Assembly: GCA_949130485.1 (NCBI GenBank)
Contig: OX422183.1
Span: forward strand, 12,994,543-13,058,542
Length of the DNA stretch: 64,000 nt
Direction: 5' to 3'
DNA from: Agelas oroides
Taxonomy: Eukaryota; Porifera; Demospongiae; Agelasida; Agelasidae
In this document: positions 10,787 through 21,600 of the stretch, in pieces
Numbering within the stretch: position 1 is the first letter of the stretch
Layout: every line of letters starts with the position of its first letter
The notes under the pieces: generated by a model
The model's database searches: none
Told to the model about the DNA's origin: nothing
The model's input: only the letters and a program-made list of their open reading frames with translations
Position numbers and translations under genes: made by a program

Positions 10787-12090
10787 CGGGGTTCACTAAG
10801 TTCACCCAACTCCATGTGGTGACATAATAATTTGTAATGTTTATTCCTTGCGCATTGCGCGCGCGGATCGAAGATGGAACTGGATCCAGACATGCTACAT
10901 GTCGTAGTTTTATACTTATAGTAACTCTGCGAACTAAATGCAGCATAATTTCTGGACCTGAAGAGGTTCACTACTTTTTTCATGCCTTTTTTCTAGCTTG
11001 TGAGCTGAATAGCTAATACCTACAGTGCTAGCTGGTTATAGGAGTAAATGTTCATCTACATGCTGTGTGAGTCTAGTCTTTCATGCTCAGGTCTAGCTTC
11101 ACCCGTCTAGTGAGCCATGTACAGATTTTGTGTGAGCATCTTGGGGTACGGTTTCACTGCATTATTTAAGATACCAGAAACTTGTCCCTCAGCAAGTCAT
11201 GCAAAACAGGTGCTGGAAAGCATGCAGCAAAACAAAACACCAGAAAAAAATCACATAGTCTGTATTGTGTCCAAAGATGTTGTGCAACATTTTAACAAGA
11301 ATGCTGAACTCTAGTGTATATTCCCTGTTCGCCTACTCCCGTTTTGCCTACTCCCATTTTGCCTACTTTAGACCAAAACAGTGGCGTTTCGCCTACTGTT
11401 AAAAAACACATTTTCTAACAGTTCTATGAATATGAATACACACTTGAAGAGTGCAGAGAGACCCACTGCAGCTGTGACTTCTCCCACACCTCCAGAAGAT
11501 ACAACCATCTCGTCCTCGTCGATTCAAAACATACTTATGACCTTCATAGACAATTGCTCTGGCTCCTTGGTGGTTACAAACTCCATGATGATGATGGTAA
11601 ATAAGGAACACATGCAACCACTGTATCATAGGCGTAGGAAAGACTTTTTGATGTGGCTACCCCTTGGCCTTACACTGTAATCAACTCTTGATCTTACTAG
11701 GTAACAGGTTAGCTCACAAGCTGGGGACGAGCCTGAGCACAGTATTATATACTGACTGAACCTGTTGGGGGTTTTACACGAGTCCAGTATTAGCTACAAA
11801 ATTTTCTTGCTATAAAATTAAGTTGCACCATCTCTTTGAACACAATACAGACTACCTGATGTCTTGTCCAACTGGTGTTTTGTTGCTGGATGCCCTCCAG
11901 CAACTCAAACTCGACTTGAGGAGCTAACTGCTAATGCATGTGCTGCAAGTCTTTTACCCTTCGCAGGGAGGTGTGGCTTACGAGACTACATGTCTGGATC
12001 CATCCAGTTCTGTGGCGCTCTGCGCGCGCAATGCGCGCATTACAGTTTATGACGTCACCACATGGAGTTGGGTGAACTTAGTGAACCCCG
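10787..12090. mobile_element. TIR element with FLYWCH relic inserted in retrotransposon ORF1
   Basis: The ends are inverted repeats of about 40 bp or more: CGGGGTTCACTAAGTTCACC at 10787 and its complement ending at 12090, with similarity continuing through TGTGGTGAC and GCGCATTGCGCGC to about 10920 and 11990. The flanks TTGTGAGA (10779-10786) and TTGTGAGA (12091-12098) duplicate retrotransposon sequence; the match extends to 9 bp (TTGTGAGAC) if the terminal C is assigned to the flank. Removing 10787-12090 with one flank copy rejoins the PHD-finger frame to the coiled-coil frame of ORF1. An 8-9-bp duplication plus a FLYWCH relic inside point to a Mutator-like element; hAT is the alternative. 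It contains short TTTGCCTACTCCC repeats near 11330-11395. Confidence 0.85.
11399..11629 (-). pseudogene. FLYWCH zinc-finger relic
   Basis: The frame contains VYEGHKYVLNRRG, then CIFWRCGRS and CSGSL, the Tyr/Gly, (Y/F)WRC and second-Cys parts of a FLYWCH finger, followed by a degenerate IHIH. It corresponds to the N-terminal part of the protein at 1-1347. No MULE catalytic domain follows, so this is a remnant of the transposase gene in a non-autonomous element. The ends given are those of the open frame; the recognisable domain is about 11440-11590. Confidence 0.6.
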
Positions 12091-12312
12091 TTGTGAGACT
12101 CGCTCGTTTTGAAGTTGCTGGTTACAGACCATACACACAAAGGGGCGGCCGGTAGAGTTGAATTGTTTGTAGTGAGTAGCAGAGACGCCTGCACAGTAAC
12201 GGTGAAATGTCAGTCTACACTGGCCCTCGCACTGAATACAGTCTTCTTTGCTGTCAACAATGGGGCGACAACAGAGGTCGCATGAGCTAGCTGCCTTCTT
12301 CTTTGGTGGCAT
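12091..12312 (-). CDS. Retrotransposon ORF1 N-terminus with PHD finger
   Basis: The ATG at 12312-12310 starts MPPKKKAASS, followed by a C4HC3 zinc-binding pattern (CDLC, CIQC, CRLTFHRYC, CMVC) across about residues 12-66, a PHD finger. PHD fingers at the start of ORF1 occur in CR1-type LINEs, where they may read chromatin. The frame runs to the insertion point, where NERVSQ is followed by sequence of the inserted element; the same VSQ codons recur on the far side at 10779-10787 as the target-site duplication. Confidence 0.8.
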
Positions 12313-12330
12313 AGTAGCTCATCAAACGGA

Positions 12331-13333
12331 AACAACTTTGTATATTCTAGTAGCTATTCGTAGCTAGGTTATCTCTAAATGATGGCAAAAGGTAGGAAGT
12401 AGGATGTAGCGAGATACTTCATCCAAGGCAGCATCCCACAACTTCTCCCATCCAACCCTCTGAACTATTTCACCATCACTGGAACCCCATCTACCTAAGA
12501 ACATTGTCCAGTCTTGATCTCTTCCCATTATGTACCTCCTTCCTCATCTTGCGAGGATGAGGACCCTCATGTACCTTAGCCTTATGATTTCTCTCTGTAA
12601 GTGAGGTACCAACTACCTCCTCCAGTTCACTGCACTCCGTTTCATCATTTCTATATATGTCATCTGCCAGCAATCTCGTCTTGGACCCTAACTTGCTCCC
12701 ATCCCCTGAAACCAGCCTTTAATAGCCTCATCAGCACTTAACTTTGCTGTTTTGAAGGCCGGCCCAATACCATCACCAACGAAAACAACATAGGTGACCC
12801 TGTTGAATACCCTGTTCAACTCCAAACCTCTCACTGCATTGACCATCCACCAGCAATTTTAGTCCTTGGGGACCTGGTCAGGAGAGAGTGTCAGATCCTG
12901 AGGAATTACTTGCAGAGTTAGAGTGGAGGAGCTGGCAGCAAAGTAGCTAACATGAGGAGTGATCATACTCTTGCTTCCCAAAGAGAGGTTGCTAGAGCTG
13001 TAAACACAGGGAAGATTGCTGCATGGGATGCAGTGGTTGATTTGGAGGTGGAAACTAGTGTTCTGAAGTCTGGTGTCATATAGCTAGTAGCTACCAGTAG
13101 TGACAAAGATCCTATAGCTAGATTACACAGCTACATGAGGCGACACTGGAAAAGTAATTGGAATTCTTGATGTTGGAAAGGCTGCATGCAGTATATGCTT
13201 GTAAAGCAAACATCAATCAGTCAGCTGTCAGAAACAGGGTTGCTGGTGCAAATGCGATTTTTAATTGCTGACTCAGGAGGTAATAGCTATAACCATATCA
13301 CCCCCTACATGAATTGGAGGACTGAGTATATTA
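12331..13333. other. No gene recognised
   Basis: The minus strand has short fragments that look weakly protein-like, including VGDGIGPAFKTAKLS near 12770, broken by stops. This could be an eroded transposon coding region, but I cannot name a family. Confidence 0.4.
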
Positions 13334-13340
13334 TTATATC

Positions 13341-13895
13341 CAAGCGCGCATAATGACGTCATTTTTATTTGGGAGGGAGGAGGAAGAGCGTGTAACTGGC
13401 AAAATTTCGAAACAGGCAGAATCTCCCGCGTGTACTAAAAATAGAACACGCCTTCGCACAAGTTCACAGTTCCACGATCTACGACCTCACAACGCAGTGC
13501 TACCCTCGTAGTCAACAAGATGAGAACGCTCGAAGCTTACCTGGCAAGTTCTACCTACGCAGGAACGGTTGTCGGCCCTTCCTGACGCGAGGAACTTTGT
13601 GTTACGATGCTATCCACGCCTGACAGTCGAAGAGGGCCGCGTAGCCTTTCAGTCAAACTCTTGAGCATCTCCTTGGGTAACGCGCGGTCCTTATCCAACG
13701 GATAAGCCTCTAACTCGATTGTTTGACAGCTACTTTTACTCACGCTTCATCTGCACACTAGCTTACAACTCGACCGGATGTGCTATTTATAGTACACGCG
13801 AAAGATTCCGCTTTCACTGCACCACGGCCAGAATAGGAAGTTACACGCTCTTCCTCCTCCCTCCCAAATAAAAATGACGTCATTATGCGCTCTTG
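13341..13895. mobile_element. TIR element with gene-like interior, 7-bp TSD
   Basis: The two ends are complementary over about 60 bp: CAAGCGCGCATAATGACGTC then ATTTTTATTTGGGAGGGAGG and GAAGAGCGTGTAAC, mirrored at 13840-13895. TTATATC flanks both sides (13334-13340 and 13896-13902), giving a candidate 7-bp duplication (8 bp with a mismatch). There is no transposase. The inside holds a 62-codon ATG frame on the minus strand with a TATTTATA-like element upstream, so the unit could be a Pack-type element that captured a gene fragment. Confidence 0.75.
13555..13743 (-). CDS. Small ORF of unknown function inside TIR element
   Basis: The ATG at 13743 opens 62 codons (MSKSSCQTIELEAYPLDKDR and onward, with MLKSLTERLRGPLRL) ending in TAG next to a possible splice donor (CCAGGTAAGC near 13540). 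It is hydrophilic with no membrane segment, and I do not recognise the family. A TATTTATAG box lies about 40 bp upstream. It may be a captured first exon or a chance frame. Confidence 0.35.
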   Translation of the reverse strand: MSKSSCQTIELEAYPLDKDRALPKEMLKSLTERLRGPLRLSGVDSIVTQSSSRQEGPTTVPA

Positions 13896-13902
13896 TTATA
13901 TC

Positions 13903-14783
13903 TTATGATATAATTAACTAGGGGAATGCAGTGCATTGTGGGGCGAGCGTGAGGGAGTTGTATGGTGCATTGCGTTCCATATACACTACCTTTTACCACT
14001 TGCATGCATCTCACGTAACAATAGTCTCATTCCCAGGTCTTCCACACCACCGACTGTAGCCTGTAAAACTACAAAGACAGAGCAAGAAGCTTGTGAGGAC
14101 CCGAACCAAAGAGCTCTGCACGACTCCATCAAATAAACCTTGCTGAGCAACAACTGGAGAAGACCTTCTGAAACCCCATAGCTACCACAACTACACTAAT
14201 TGTGCTCAGGGGAAGGGCTGACAATATAGTCTACACCCAAAAAGGCCTGACTCCATGCATAGCTGAGAGAACCCTGGTTCCACAGCTGTATGTGCTCAGC
14301 AAATATCCACTATACACCATGACTTCAGGAGACAGAGCCAAGATGTGAATAACTTGGAGTCACAGGAAAGCAACGTGTTCATACTAAGATGTTGAACCCT
14401 CTTCCTCAACTTGCAATTCTCCAAGCCACCTCCAAATACTTTAAGACCTTGTTGCCTAGCCGCAGCAGTAGCTACCATTTCACAGTAATGACACACAGTG
14501 TGTACAATCAATCCAAGATTAGCACATACCCAAGTTATATTGCTCCACAAACACTGGCGATATCCTAGCCTCTTCCCGAGGCGTTCTCTATACCTGTTAA
14601 TACAATGAGCACTCCCGGTTGGCGGCAGTGTCACGTATACTGCATACTTGTGGAATGACAGCATCAGTGTGAATGCTCATGGTAAACTGGCCATAGTGTC
14701 CAGATGTATTTTTCCCTCCCTCACACTCCTCCCACCGTAAATAAATAAAAATACAGCTGGTTCGCAAGACTAAGCTTGTACGG
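13903..14783. other. No gene recognised
   Basis: A 122-codon open frame on the minus strand (14296-14664) starts MLSFHKYAVYVTLPPTGSAH but has no domain that I recognise. It lies downstream of the DUF6570-like exon on the same strand and could be an eroded part of that element. TAGTCTCATTCCCAGG at 14022-14038 is an isolated copy of the MITE end word. Confidence 0.4.
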
Positions 14784-14978
14784 CTATAGACTCTTTTTCA
14801 TGACAACCACAACATCAAGGTCTGAGGGTAGTCGTGGCAGCCTGTGAGCAAACGACATGACATCCTGCGGTAAGTTTATCACATGTCCTGTGTAACCATA
14901 CTGGCCATGTGGTAGTCGGTAGATTGACATGATGGGCATAACAGCTGCAACAAGCATCTCTTCAACTTGTGTCAAGCC
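14784..14978 (-). CDS. DUF6570-like gene, exon 2 (truncated)
   Basis: It follows a good acceptor (CTGCAG, 14984-14979) and joins in phase 0 to exon 1: PVPPELQ then [20 protein letters not shown]. It holds [17 protein letters not shown] and [13 protein letters not shown], the characteristic DUF6570 block found in front of Helitron-type helicase proteins of sponges and cnidarians. The frame then stops (MKKSL, TAG), where family members usually continue with a long helicase region, so this is a truncated or degraded copy. No helicase or Rep motif is found downstream. Confidence 0.7.
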   Translation of the reverse strand, partial: GLTQVEEMLVAAVMPIMSIYRLPHGQYGYTGHVINLPQDVMSFAHRLPRLPSDLDVVVVMKKSL

Positions 14979-15050
14979 CTGCAGTAACATGATCAACAGA
15001 ACAGAAAATAGTTGTGTATGTTGTGTGGAATGTTGCAGTGTAGCCTGTTA

Positions 15051-15164
15051 CAGTAAGAGTGTGCAACTCCCATAATGGTTTCTAAAATGGCTTCATGTTA
15101 AGTACCTGCTAAGCATATTCACTGGTGGTTGCCTAAACCACACATGAGTTGCACACTCTTATTG
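15051..15164. mobile_element. Tc1/mariner-like MITE in intron, TA flanks
   Basis: The ends CAGTAAGAGTGTGCAACTC and GAGTTGCACACTCTTATTG are complementary with one mismatch, and TA lies on both sides (15049-15050, 15165-15166). Only 114 bp, with no coding content. It sits in the intron between the two exons of the DUF6570-like gene. Confidence 0.75.
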
Positions 15165-15342
15165 TAATAGACTCCTGGTACACCTGTTGCAGTTTCTTAT
15201 ATGGGAGAAGTCCTAAAAATTACAGAACACATTTAAAAGTTATAAATGGAAGGCTACCATGCAACAAAAGGAGGGCTTTAAGTGTCTACAAAGCTCGAAG
15301 GAACCCAGATACATGGTATTTGACCATTCAAGACACACTAAC

Positions 15343-16383
15343 CTGAAGTTCAGGAGGTACAGGACCAGGGTCCATGTTGTTCATCGATGAGTATAGCTTG
15401 GGGATACGCTTGTCTCGACTACATCGTACACACTCAGTGTCACTACTGTCAGGTGGTAATGTTCTGACATTCAGGCCAGGGAACTTCTCTAAGCATGTAA
15501 TACGTTTGGAGACATGTAGAGCTGCCAGGCGAGAATGGAAGTTCACCATCTTAGTACGAACAGACTGTTGCTCTCTTTGTCTCCTGTGACTCTCTCTGTC
15601 TTGTTCACATCTTGCTGCTGTCTCTTCAGGAGTCTCATGGGTCAGTCTTCTTTGTTGAGTGACGCTCATTTGCTCCAGCCGGGCCTCTCTCTGATCCGGG
15701 GTCTCATGGGTCAGTCTCCTTTGCTGTGTGACGCTTATTTGCTCCAGCTGGGCCTCTCTCTGATCCGGGGTCTCATGGGTCAGTCTCCTTTGCTGCGTGA
15801 CGCTCATTTGCTCCAGCCGGGCCTCTCTCTGATCCGGGGTCTCATGGGTCAGTCTCCTTTGCTGCATGACGCTCATTTGCTCCACCCGGGCCTCTCTCTG
15901 ATCCGGGGTCTCATGGGTCAGTCTCCTTTGCTGCGTGACGCTCATTTGCTCCACCCGGGCCTCTCTCTGATCCGGGGTCTCATGGGTCAGTCTCCTTTGC
16001 TGCGTGACGCTCATTTGCTCCAGCCGGGCCTCTCTCTGATCCGGGGTCTCATGCGTCAGTCTCCTTTGCTTCGTGACGCTCATTTGCTCCAGCTGGGCCT
16101 CTCTCTGGTCCGGGGTCTCATGCGACAGTCTCATATGCCTCGCGAGGCTCACTTGCTCCAGCCGAGCCTCTCTCTGGTCTGGAGTCTCTGACGCTAATCG
16201 CTCTCTCCTCTGATCCAAGATCCTCTCCCGCTCAGCAGCAGACCGCGAAGCACGACGAGCTCCATCCCTTACTCTCCGTCTCACTAACCGTGTCTCCCTT
16301 TGTTGAGCGCTTTCAGCAGCGCGACGATCCCTATCGCGTTGGTTTCTACGCCTCAGCCTTTCTCTTCTTTCTTCGCGTTCCAT
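15343..16383 (-). CDS. DUF6570-like gene, exon 1 with 23-residue tandem repeats
   Basis: The first ATG in frame is at 16383 (MEREERRERLRRR); the frame is open about 70 bp further up without an ATG. Residues about 1-75 are very Arg/Glu-rich (predicted charged helix). Then come eight near-identical 23-residue repeats of the form ETPDQREARLEQMSVTQQRR plus LTH, and a degenerate ninth. The end (about residues 270-345) has HSRLAALHVSK, CLEKFPGLNV and CVRCSRDKRIPKLYS, then MDPGPVPPELQ at a GT donor (15342-15341). This is the N-terminal half of Helitron-associated DUF6570 proteins. The repeat probably forms a long helix. The function in transposition is not established. Confidence 0.75.
15629..16190 (-). 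repeat. 69-bp coding tandem repeat (8 full copies)
   Basis: Each 69-bp unit encodes 23 residues; copies differ by few substitutions (R/Q, L/V, T/M/K), so the array is recently homogenised. The opposite strand is open through the array only because the period is a multiple of three. Confidence 0.9.
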
Positions 16384-18474
16384 AATTGAGTCGTACCTAA
16401 AGCTTTTTTCTGACTTTAAAATGTAGCTAGCTAGCTGTAGCTGTGCATCCAAACATGTGGGAATATTGCATCACGCACAAATAGGGCAGAATGCATATAC
16501 GGAATACGCACGTACCAAACATACCTACATATATATATACATATATATATACATATATATAGACAATTTTCCGTTTTCACCACAAGTGTGGGGCTCGCTG
16601 CGCTCGCCCCAACAAGTGTGGGGCTCGCTGCGCTCGCCCCAATTAACACAGTCGGGTGATTAGTAAAGTTTGCATGTATTACTCACTGTAAAATCTTTGG
16701 ATTACTTAATGAGGGTCATCTCTGTGGTGACCGACCAAGTAATGCTACTATTAAAATAAGAAATTCCATTGAGGGAGGAGCTTCCACTCTTACAATTAGT
16801 TTGTCGTTTCTAAACACCTATTTGGCTACATTTTAGGCCTCTACCATATATGTCTCAGCCCATACGTATCCGGACTGGCATGCAACCAAGGCAATCCTCC
16901 AAGGCAAGATGTGCAAGTAACCTGGGTTCATACATCTTGAGGGTTGTAGCAACTTAACAACTGTAACATCAGGCCAATGATCCTTCTATGAAGCCCGTAG
17001 CTACAATGGCTGAGGAAAGTGCTGTTGTTTTGCCTGGTACTTCAGCTGGAGACGGTAGTAGCACCCAGTTCCTACCTGTATGGCTACAGTTGTTCCTAGG
17101 CTAGCGACTGGATTGAATGCTATATAGATCTCGAGCAGATGACAATGAGCCCACTCCTATATAGCTAGCTATCAACTGTCTGTTCAAGTTCATAGTAGCG
17201 ATGTCGGGGTGAAAATCAAAATTTGTTTATCACAACAACAACCTTTATTTTTGAAAAGAGCATAAAATGGCGATTCCAACGGTACCCATATCAATGAGAT
17301 TGGGTGAATACAGCAAGCGGTACGGTCTTCGAAATGTAACTGGTTTGCTAAATTTTTTCTACGTCATTTTAGCGCAATATTCCGGTCACTACTTTTCCGG
17401 AAGCCGCTGTAAGCCCGATCAGAACGAAACTCGCTGTGAAGGATAGTCTGTACCTATTCAGTCCAATGAAGGTTGTGGATTTTAGATATCTAGTATAATC
17501 CTTGCACTAGGCTTGATAAATGCTTAAAAAACGGCATTTTGTGGCCATAAATAGTTGCATTTCCGGGGAAGTTGGAGCAATTTTCCAATCAAAAACCTGT
17601 ACCATCCCATTGGACAACTACTCTAGTATACAGAACTGGTTGTGCTTTGTTGAATATTGAAGTAACTGTGAGCAGCATCACAAAATGTCTTAATACTTCA
17701 ACAATTTGCAGAAAAGTAGCGAGATGTGACAAAAAATTGTGTGTAGTTTTGATCGAGGCAGATATTTTTAACAAAGCTGTGCAAGGAAATATACCCAAGC
17801 CTCTAAGGAACCTCTATATCAAATTTGATGTGAATACATTAAGATATTGTGGAGAAATGGCCCGTGTAGAAGAATATTTACATACTTTTGGAAACTCTGA
17901 CATCACTATTCATAGCTACTGTTTCTGTACATTGAAAATCAACTTCTTGAAGTAACTCACTGACTGTGACTGATTTTGTTATGGAATCCACCTGTGGATC
18001 TGGTAATTGCCAATAGTGTAAGGAGTTAGTGGCTTACTGAATGATCTGGTAGTGTAAGGAGTTAGTGGCTTACTGAACAATACGCCTGCATTAAACTGAC
18101 ACAAAATGGGAGTATTGAGAGACAGGTTGCTGTCTTCATTGCCAAATTTACAAGGTATGCTGACAATAATGTCACATCACAGTTTTCCAAACCATGCATG
18201 CAGTGATAGCTTCCTCATGCGTGTTTTGATGCGCTCCTGCTATTACATTTTTTACTCGTACGTAGGAGGCTCAAGCCATCCCGGTACTTGTAGCTAGTAG
18301 CTAACTTCTCATAGATCCAACCTTGGATCGATCGTGTGTCAATTTTTTGGGGATCGCACGTCTATAATTACATTTGTGATGGTCCGCTCCGGCTAATTAG
18401 CTATAGTAAAATTATTGCAACAATGCAAGCTTTAGCTTACGATCGACTTTGCGTACAAACGTTCGAACTTCGAT
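16384..18474. other. Intergenic stretch, repeats but no recognised gene
   Basis: Holds an ATATATAC-type microsatellite (16526-16561), a duplicated hairpin (16582-16641) and a 127-codon open frame without natural ATG at its start (17572-17955, +), Cys-containing and of no known family. An 18-bp direct repeat (GTGTAAGGAGTTAGTGGC) occurs at 18016 and 18054. The final 200 bp would be the promoter/5' UTR of the receptor gene at 18475. Confidence 0.5.
16582..16641. repeat. Duplicated 30-bp GC hairpin
   Basis: Two adjacent copies of ACAAGTGTGGGGCTCGCTGC followed by GCTCGCCCCA. Within each, TGGGGC pairs with GCCCCA around a GCGC-rich loop. It sits upstream of the DUF6570-like gene; a Helitron hairpin is conceivable, but no CTRR end follows. 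Confidence 0.7.
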
Positions 18475-18601
18475 ATGAGGGGCCGGAGAAATTCCTTCAT
18501 ATTTTCTGATGGGAAGACGAAGATGCCATCGGCAGTACTGTTAGTATCCCTGCTTGCAACAACACTGACGTTGTGCAGACACAGCTTTGCACAGTCTTCA
18601 G
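18475..18601 (+). CDS. Receptor 1 exon 1: signal peptide
   Basis: ATG at 18475 with a second in-frame ATG at 18523. The second gives a textbook signal peptide, MPSAVLLVSLLATTLTLC followed by RHSFAQSS, with cleavage plausible after SFA. The donor is TTCAG followed by GTAAAT (18602), leaving phase 1, which matches every downstream extracellular exon. Confidence 0.75.
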
Positions 18602-21600
18602 GTAAATTGTAGTAGCCGAACCATACTATCTTGAACAATGAGAGTCTTAATAATAAGAATCATTCAGATTCAGATAAACACTTTTACAGAACTTTTAGCT
18701 ACTTCAGGATAAGCTTGTCTTCAGTAACGTTACAAAAATGGCAAGCCAAGTAGAACAATGACAGTAAAGACAACATTATTACAAGCAACAACAGTTAGCA
18801 AAACAAGACATGAGAAAGCCAGAGATTTACAGTAGCTACAAGTGGTATAATTATAATAGTGCAGCTACACCAATTAAATCGCTGTAAGGTCAGAATTAAA
18901 GGTAGCTAAAAGAGTTGATAACTAATCCAAAAATTTTCCACAACAGCTCTAAACCATTTTAGCTGTCCTGTTAGTTCTCACAGGAGACACAAACGTTGTG
19001 ACTATCATTTAGGCAGCACCATGCATGCTGGTCTTATGTACAGATAGTGTCATATACAAGATCATTTAAAAACACAAGTACTACCATGAGCAATGTTATG
19101 ATATGTAACATTACTTGCATGGGACCACTAGCACTATTGTGAGAGAGTTGATAGGACATTTCTGTGTCGCTGTGGTTGATGCATGATACAACAATCCTGT
19201 CTTGGCTTCATTTGCACTGTATGTACGGCTACCCCCTTCCCCCATTCCACATTACATGAATGTGCATGCACTGATTCACCAGATCCTTTTCTTCATGAGA
19301 AGGTGGGGGTCTGAGCACAAGAATACTATTCAACAAGCTGGAGAACAAGTAGATGGTAGCTTTTATAGCAGTCTCAGGCATGTAGATGCCATTCTCTAAC
19401 AGATGGTAGTAAGTGTCTGCACCAATCTGCAGGTGGATAGTATCTCAGGTTGGATATGATCTTTTGTGACACCAATAGCTACATGATAGCCATGCAGCTA
19501 GCTACAAATAAAGAACCCACCATATACCAAGTGCCCACTCTGCTTATCTTCTCGCATAGGGTTGGATAAAATGTCTATGGGTACATACAGTAACTGCATT
19601 GAATAACAAGCAAGTAACCTAGTATTTCTGATTGGCAACATGTTTGTCGGTCCTGACACAGATGATTGCATAAATTACATGCTTGAGTTGGGAGAATTGC
19701 TGTAATGAATTTTATTAACCTAATTACACAATTGACATATGTAGCTACCATATTCACTCACCTGCTACTCAAAATCTGGTCATAAACCTTTTCTTTATAG
19801 AATACGATATCACAGTACTGCTGAAAATTGAGTGCTCAATACCTAAAGTCTTTAATTTGAGAGGTCTCTGTCACTCCTTGTCAACTTTGCCCTGGACACA
19901 TGTATGTGTCAGGGCAAAGTCAACAAGGAGTGACATGCAACTTCAACCCAAATGCATGCATTTGAGATGAAGTTGCATGTGATGTGTAGTTGTCATTACA
20001 TTGTCATACAGTGGTAGCTAGCACAACTGTGCATGGTAATTCAGTTGGATGTACCTGTACCTGTAGTCTATGTAGAAGATTATTACCAGCCTTTGATTAT
20101 TTCCAACACATCTCTTTAACCTTCCCCAACCTCCTCCTCCACTCTACTATATACACATAGCTGGAATATTCTTTATGCCCAGATCAAACCAGACAGTTCC
20201 ATCCAACTCATTTGACAATGTTACTTACAACTGCAAGGTTGATGCAAACCGAATACTTATCTGGGAAGTCAATATGATTCCACTTGAGGATAATGATAAT
20301 GTGATGCAATTTGAAGCCATTGGTGTGTTTAAGGTGGACCAAGGTACCAACCAGTCAACATTGATCATCACAAGGGATGCAAGGGAAGAATATTCATGGC
20401 AACCTATCTCAGTGAGGTGTAGTGCCTTCACTAGGATGCCTCCTCAGAGTGACTACAGCAGTTTCTCATATGTGATCACTCAGTATGGTAAGTGAATGAA
20501 ATTACTACAAACGTGTGTGGGATGGATTCAATTTCCATGACTGTCTGAATGAAAATGTCACTCCTACGTTATATACTGTGCAAATCTGTGCATAAAGAAT
20601 CAATGAATCACATCTCCCATGACAGATATATATACTGAACCAGGATGCATACAGACAATAATGCCATGCTTACACCGGCCCACAAAGTTTGTCATTCCTC
20701 TGGTTAAGTGGCTGTGAACAAGCCATGAGGAAGTGCTAATCATTCATTACATAACAATTATCTAATTTGATAAAGGCCTTTTAGTTACATACAAGAAACA
20801 CAATACTGTTTACTATTCACACATTCCACATAGCATTGCAATAACTCTGCCTAAGCCTTGAGTGCATGATATCATTGGCCATAGGTAGGAAGCTAATTGG
20901 AAGTGTAAAGCCCATTTTGTGCTACACAGAGACAGCAAAAAATGTTTAGAAAGATTCCATTGTGCTTAGCTTGGCTGTAAATTTACGCACATTAATGTAG
21001 CAAATTAAAGCTATTTTTCAAAGGATGTGCAAACTTACTGTTTTCTGTGGATAGCAACCAAATGATGCCCCATTATCGTTCTCAGAAGACTGCCCAGGTG
21101 TTTGTCACTTGCAGTACAGAAGAATCGTCTAGATACATTTTCTAGAAACCTTTTGGACTTCTGAATGATATGTATTGTGTCATGTTGGTGCTACTAAGAT
21201 GGGCTAAAATATATGGTTCAGGTAAACTGCAATGCAAAGTATAATATAATTGAATTTGCACTTTTTGCATTGGATAGCTGTTTATGAACGAAATAGACAT
21301 GAGTCCTCCCTCTCCATCTCATGTAGACGGGATCTTCTTCACCCCCACATCAAACCAGACAGTTTCATCCAACTCATTTGACAATGTTACTTACAACTGC
21401 AAGGTTGATGCAAACCGAATACTTATCTGGGAAGTCAATATGATTCCACTTGAGGATATTGATAGTGTCATGCAATTTGAAGCCATTGGTGTGTTTAAGG
21501 TGGACCAAGGTACCAACCAGTCAACATTGATCATCACAAGGGATGCAAGGGAAGAATATTCATGGCAGCCTATCTCAGTGAGGTGTAGTGCCTTCACTAG

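Larger units (their letters stand above)
6860..12330 (-). mobile_element. CR1/L2-like non-LTR retrotransposon, interrupted copy
   Basis: Read on the minus strand the order is PHD-finger ORF1 start (12312), ORF1 continuation (10786-9908), endonuclease (9907-8702), reverse transcriptase (8700-6957) and a short AT-rich 3' UTR. This layout and the APE-type endonuclease fit CR1/L2-group LINEs, which copy themselves by target-primed reverse transcription. The 3' end is put near 6860, where sequence becomes very AT-rich; both outer ends are approximate. The copy is dead as it stands: a 1.3-kb element splits ORF1 at 10787-12090, ORF1 changes frame between about 10608 and 10680, and ORF2 changes frame near 8700. 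No target-site duplication was identified. Confidence 0.85.
18602..20160 (+). other. Receptor 1 intron 1
   Basis: No exon seen. Contains two adjacent hairpins (19870-19978). The acceptor is CACATAG at 20154-20160. Confidence 0.6.

Noticed and set aside
6957-12312. Endogenous retrovirus
   Set aside because: No LTRs, protease, integrase or envelope; APE endonuclease plus LINE-type RT shows a non-LTR retrotransposon.
14296-14664. 122-codon minus-strand frame downstream of the DUF6570 exon
   Set aside because: Could be an eroded exon, but no motif or good splice site ties it to a family.
15535-16191. 218-codon plus-strand frame with repeats HLLQPGLSLIRGLMGQSPLL
   Set aside because: It is the antisense of the 69-bp coding repeat; the minus strand has the ATG, splice site and DUF6570 match.
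17572-17955. 127-codon frame
   Set aside because: No natural ATG at the start and no recognised domain; kept only as a note.
18432-18638. 68-codon minus-strand frame
   Set aside because: Antisense of the receptor 1 signal peptide exon, which has better support (signal peptide, donor, phase).
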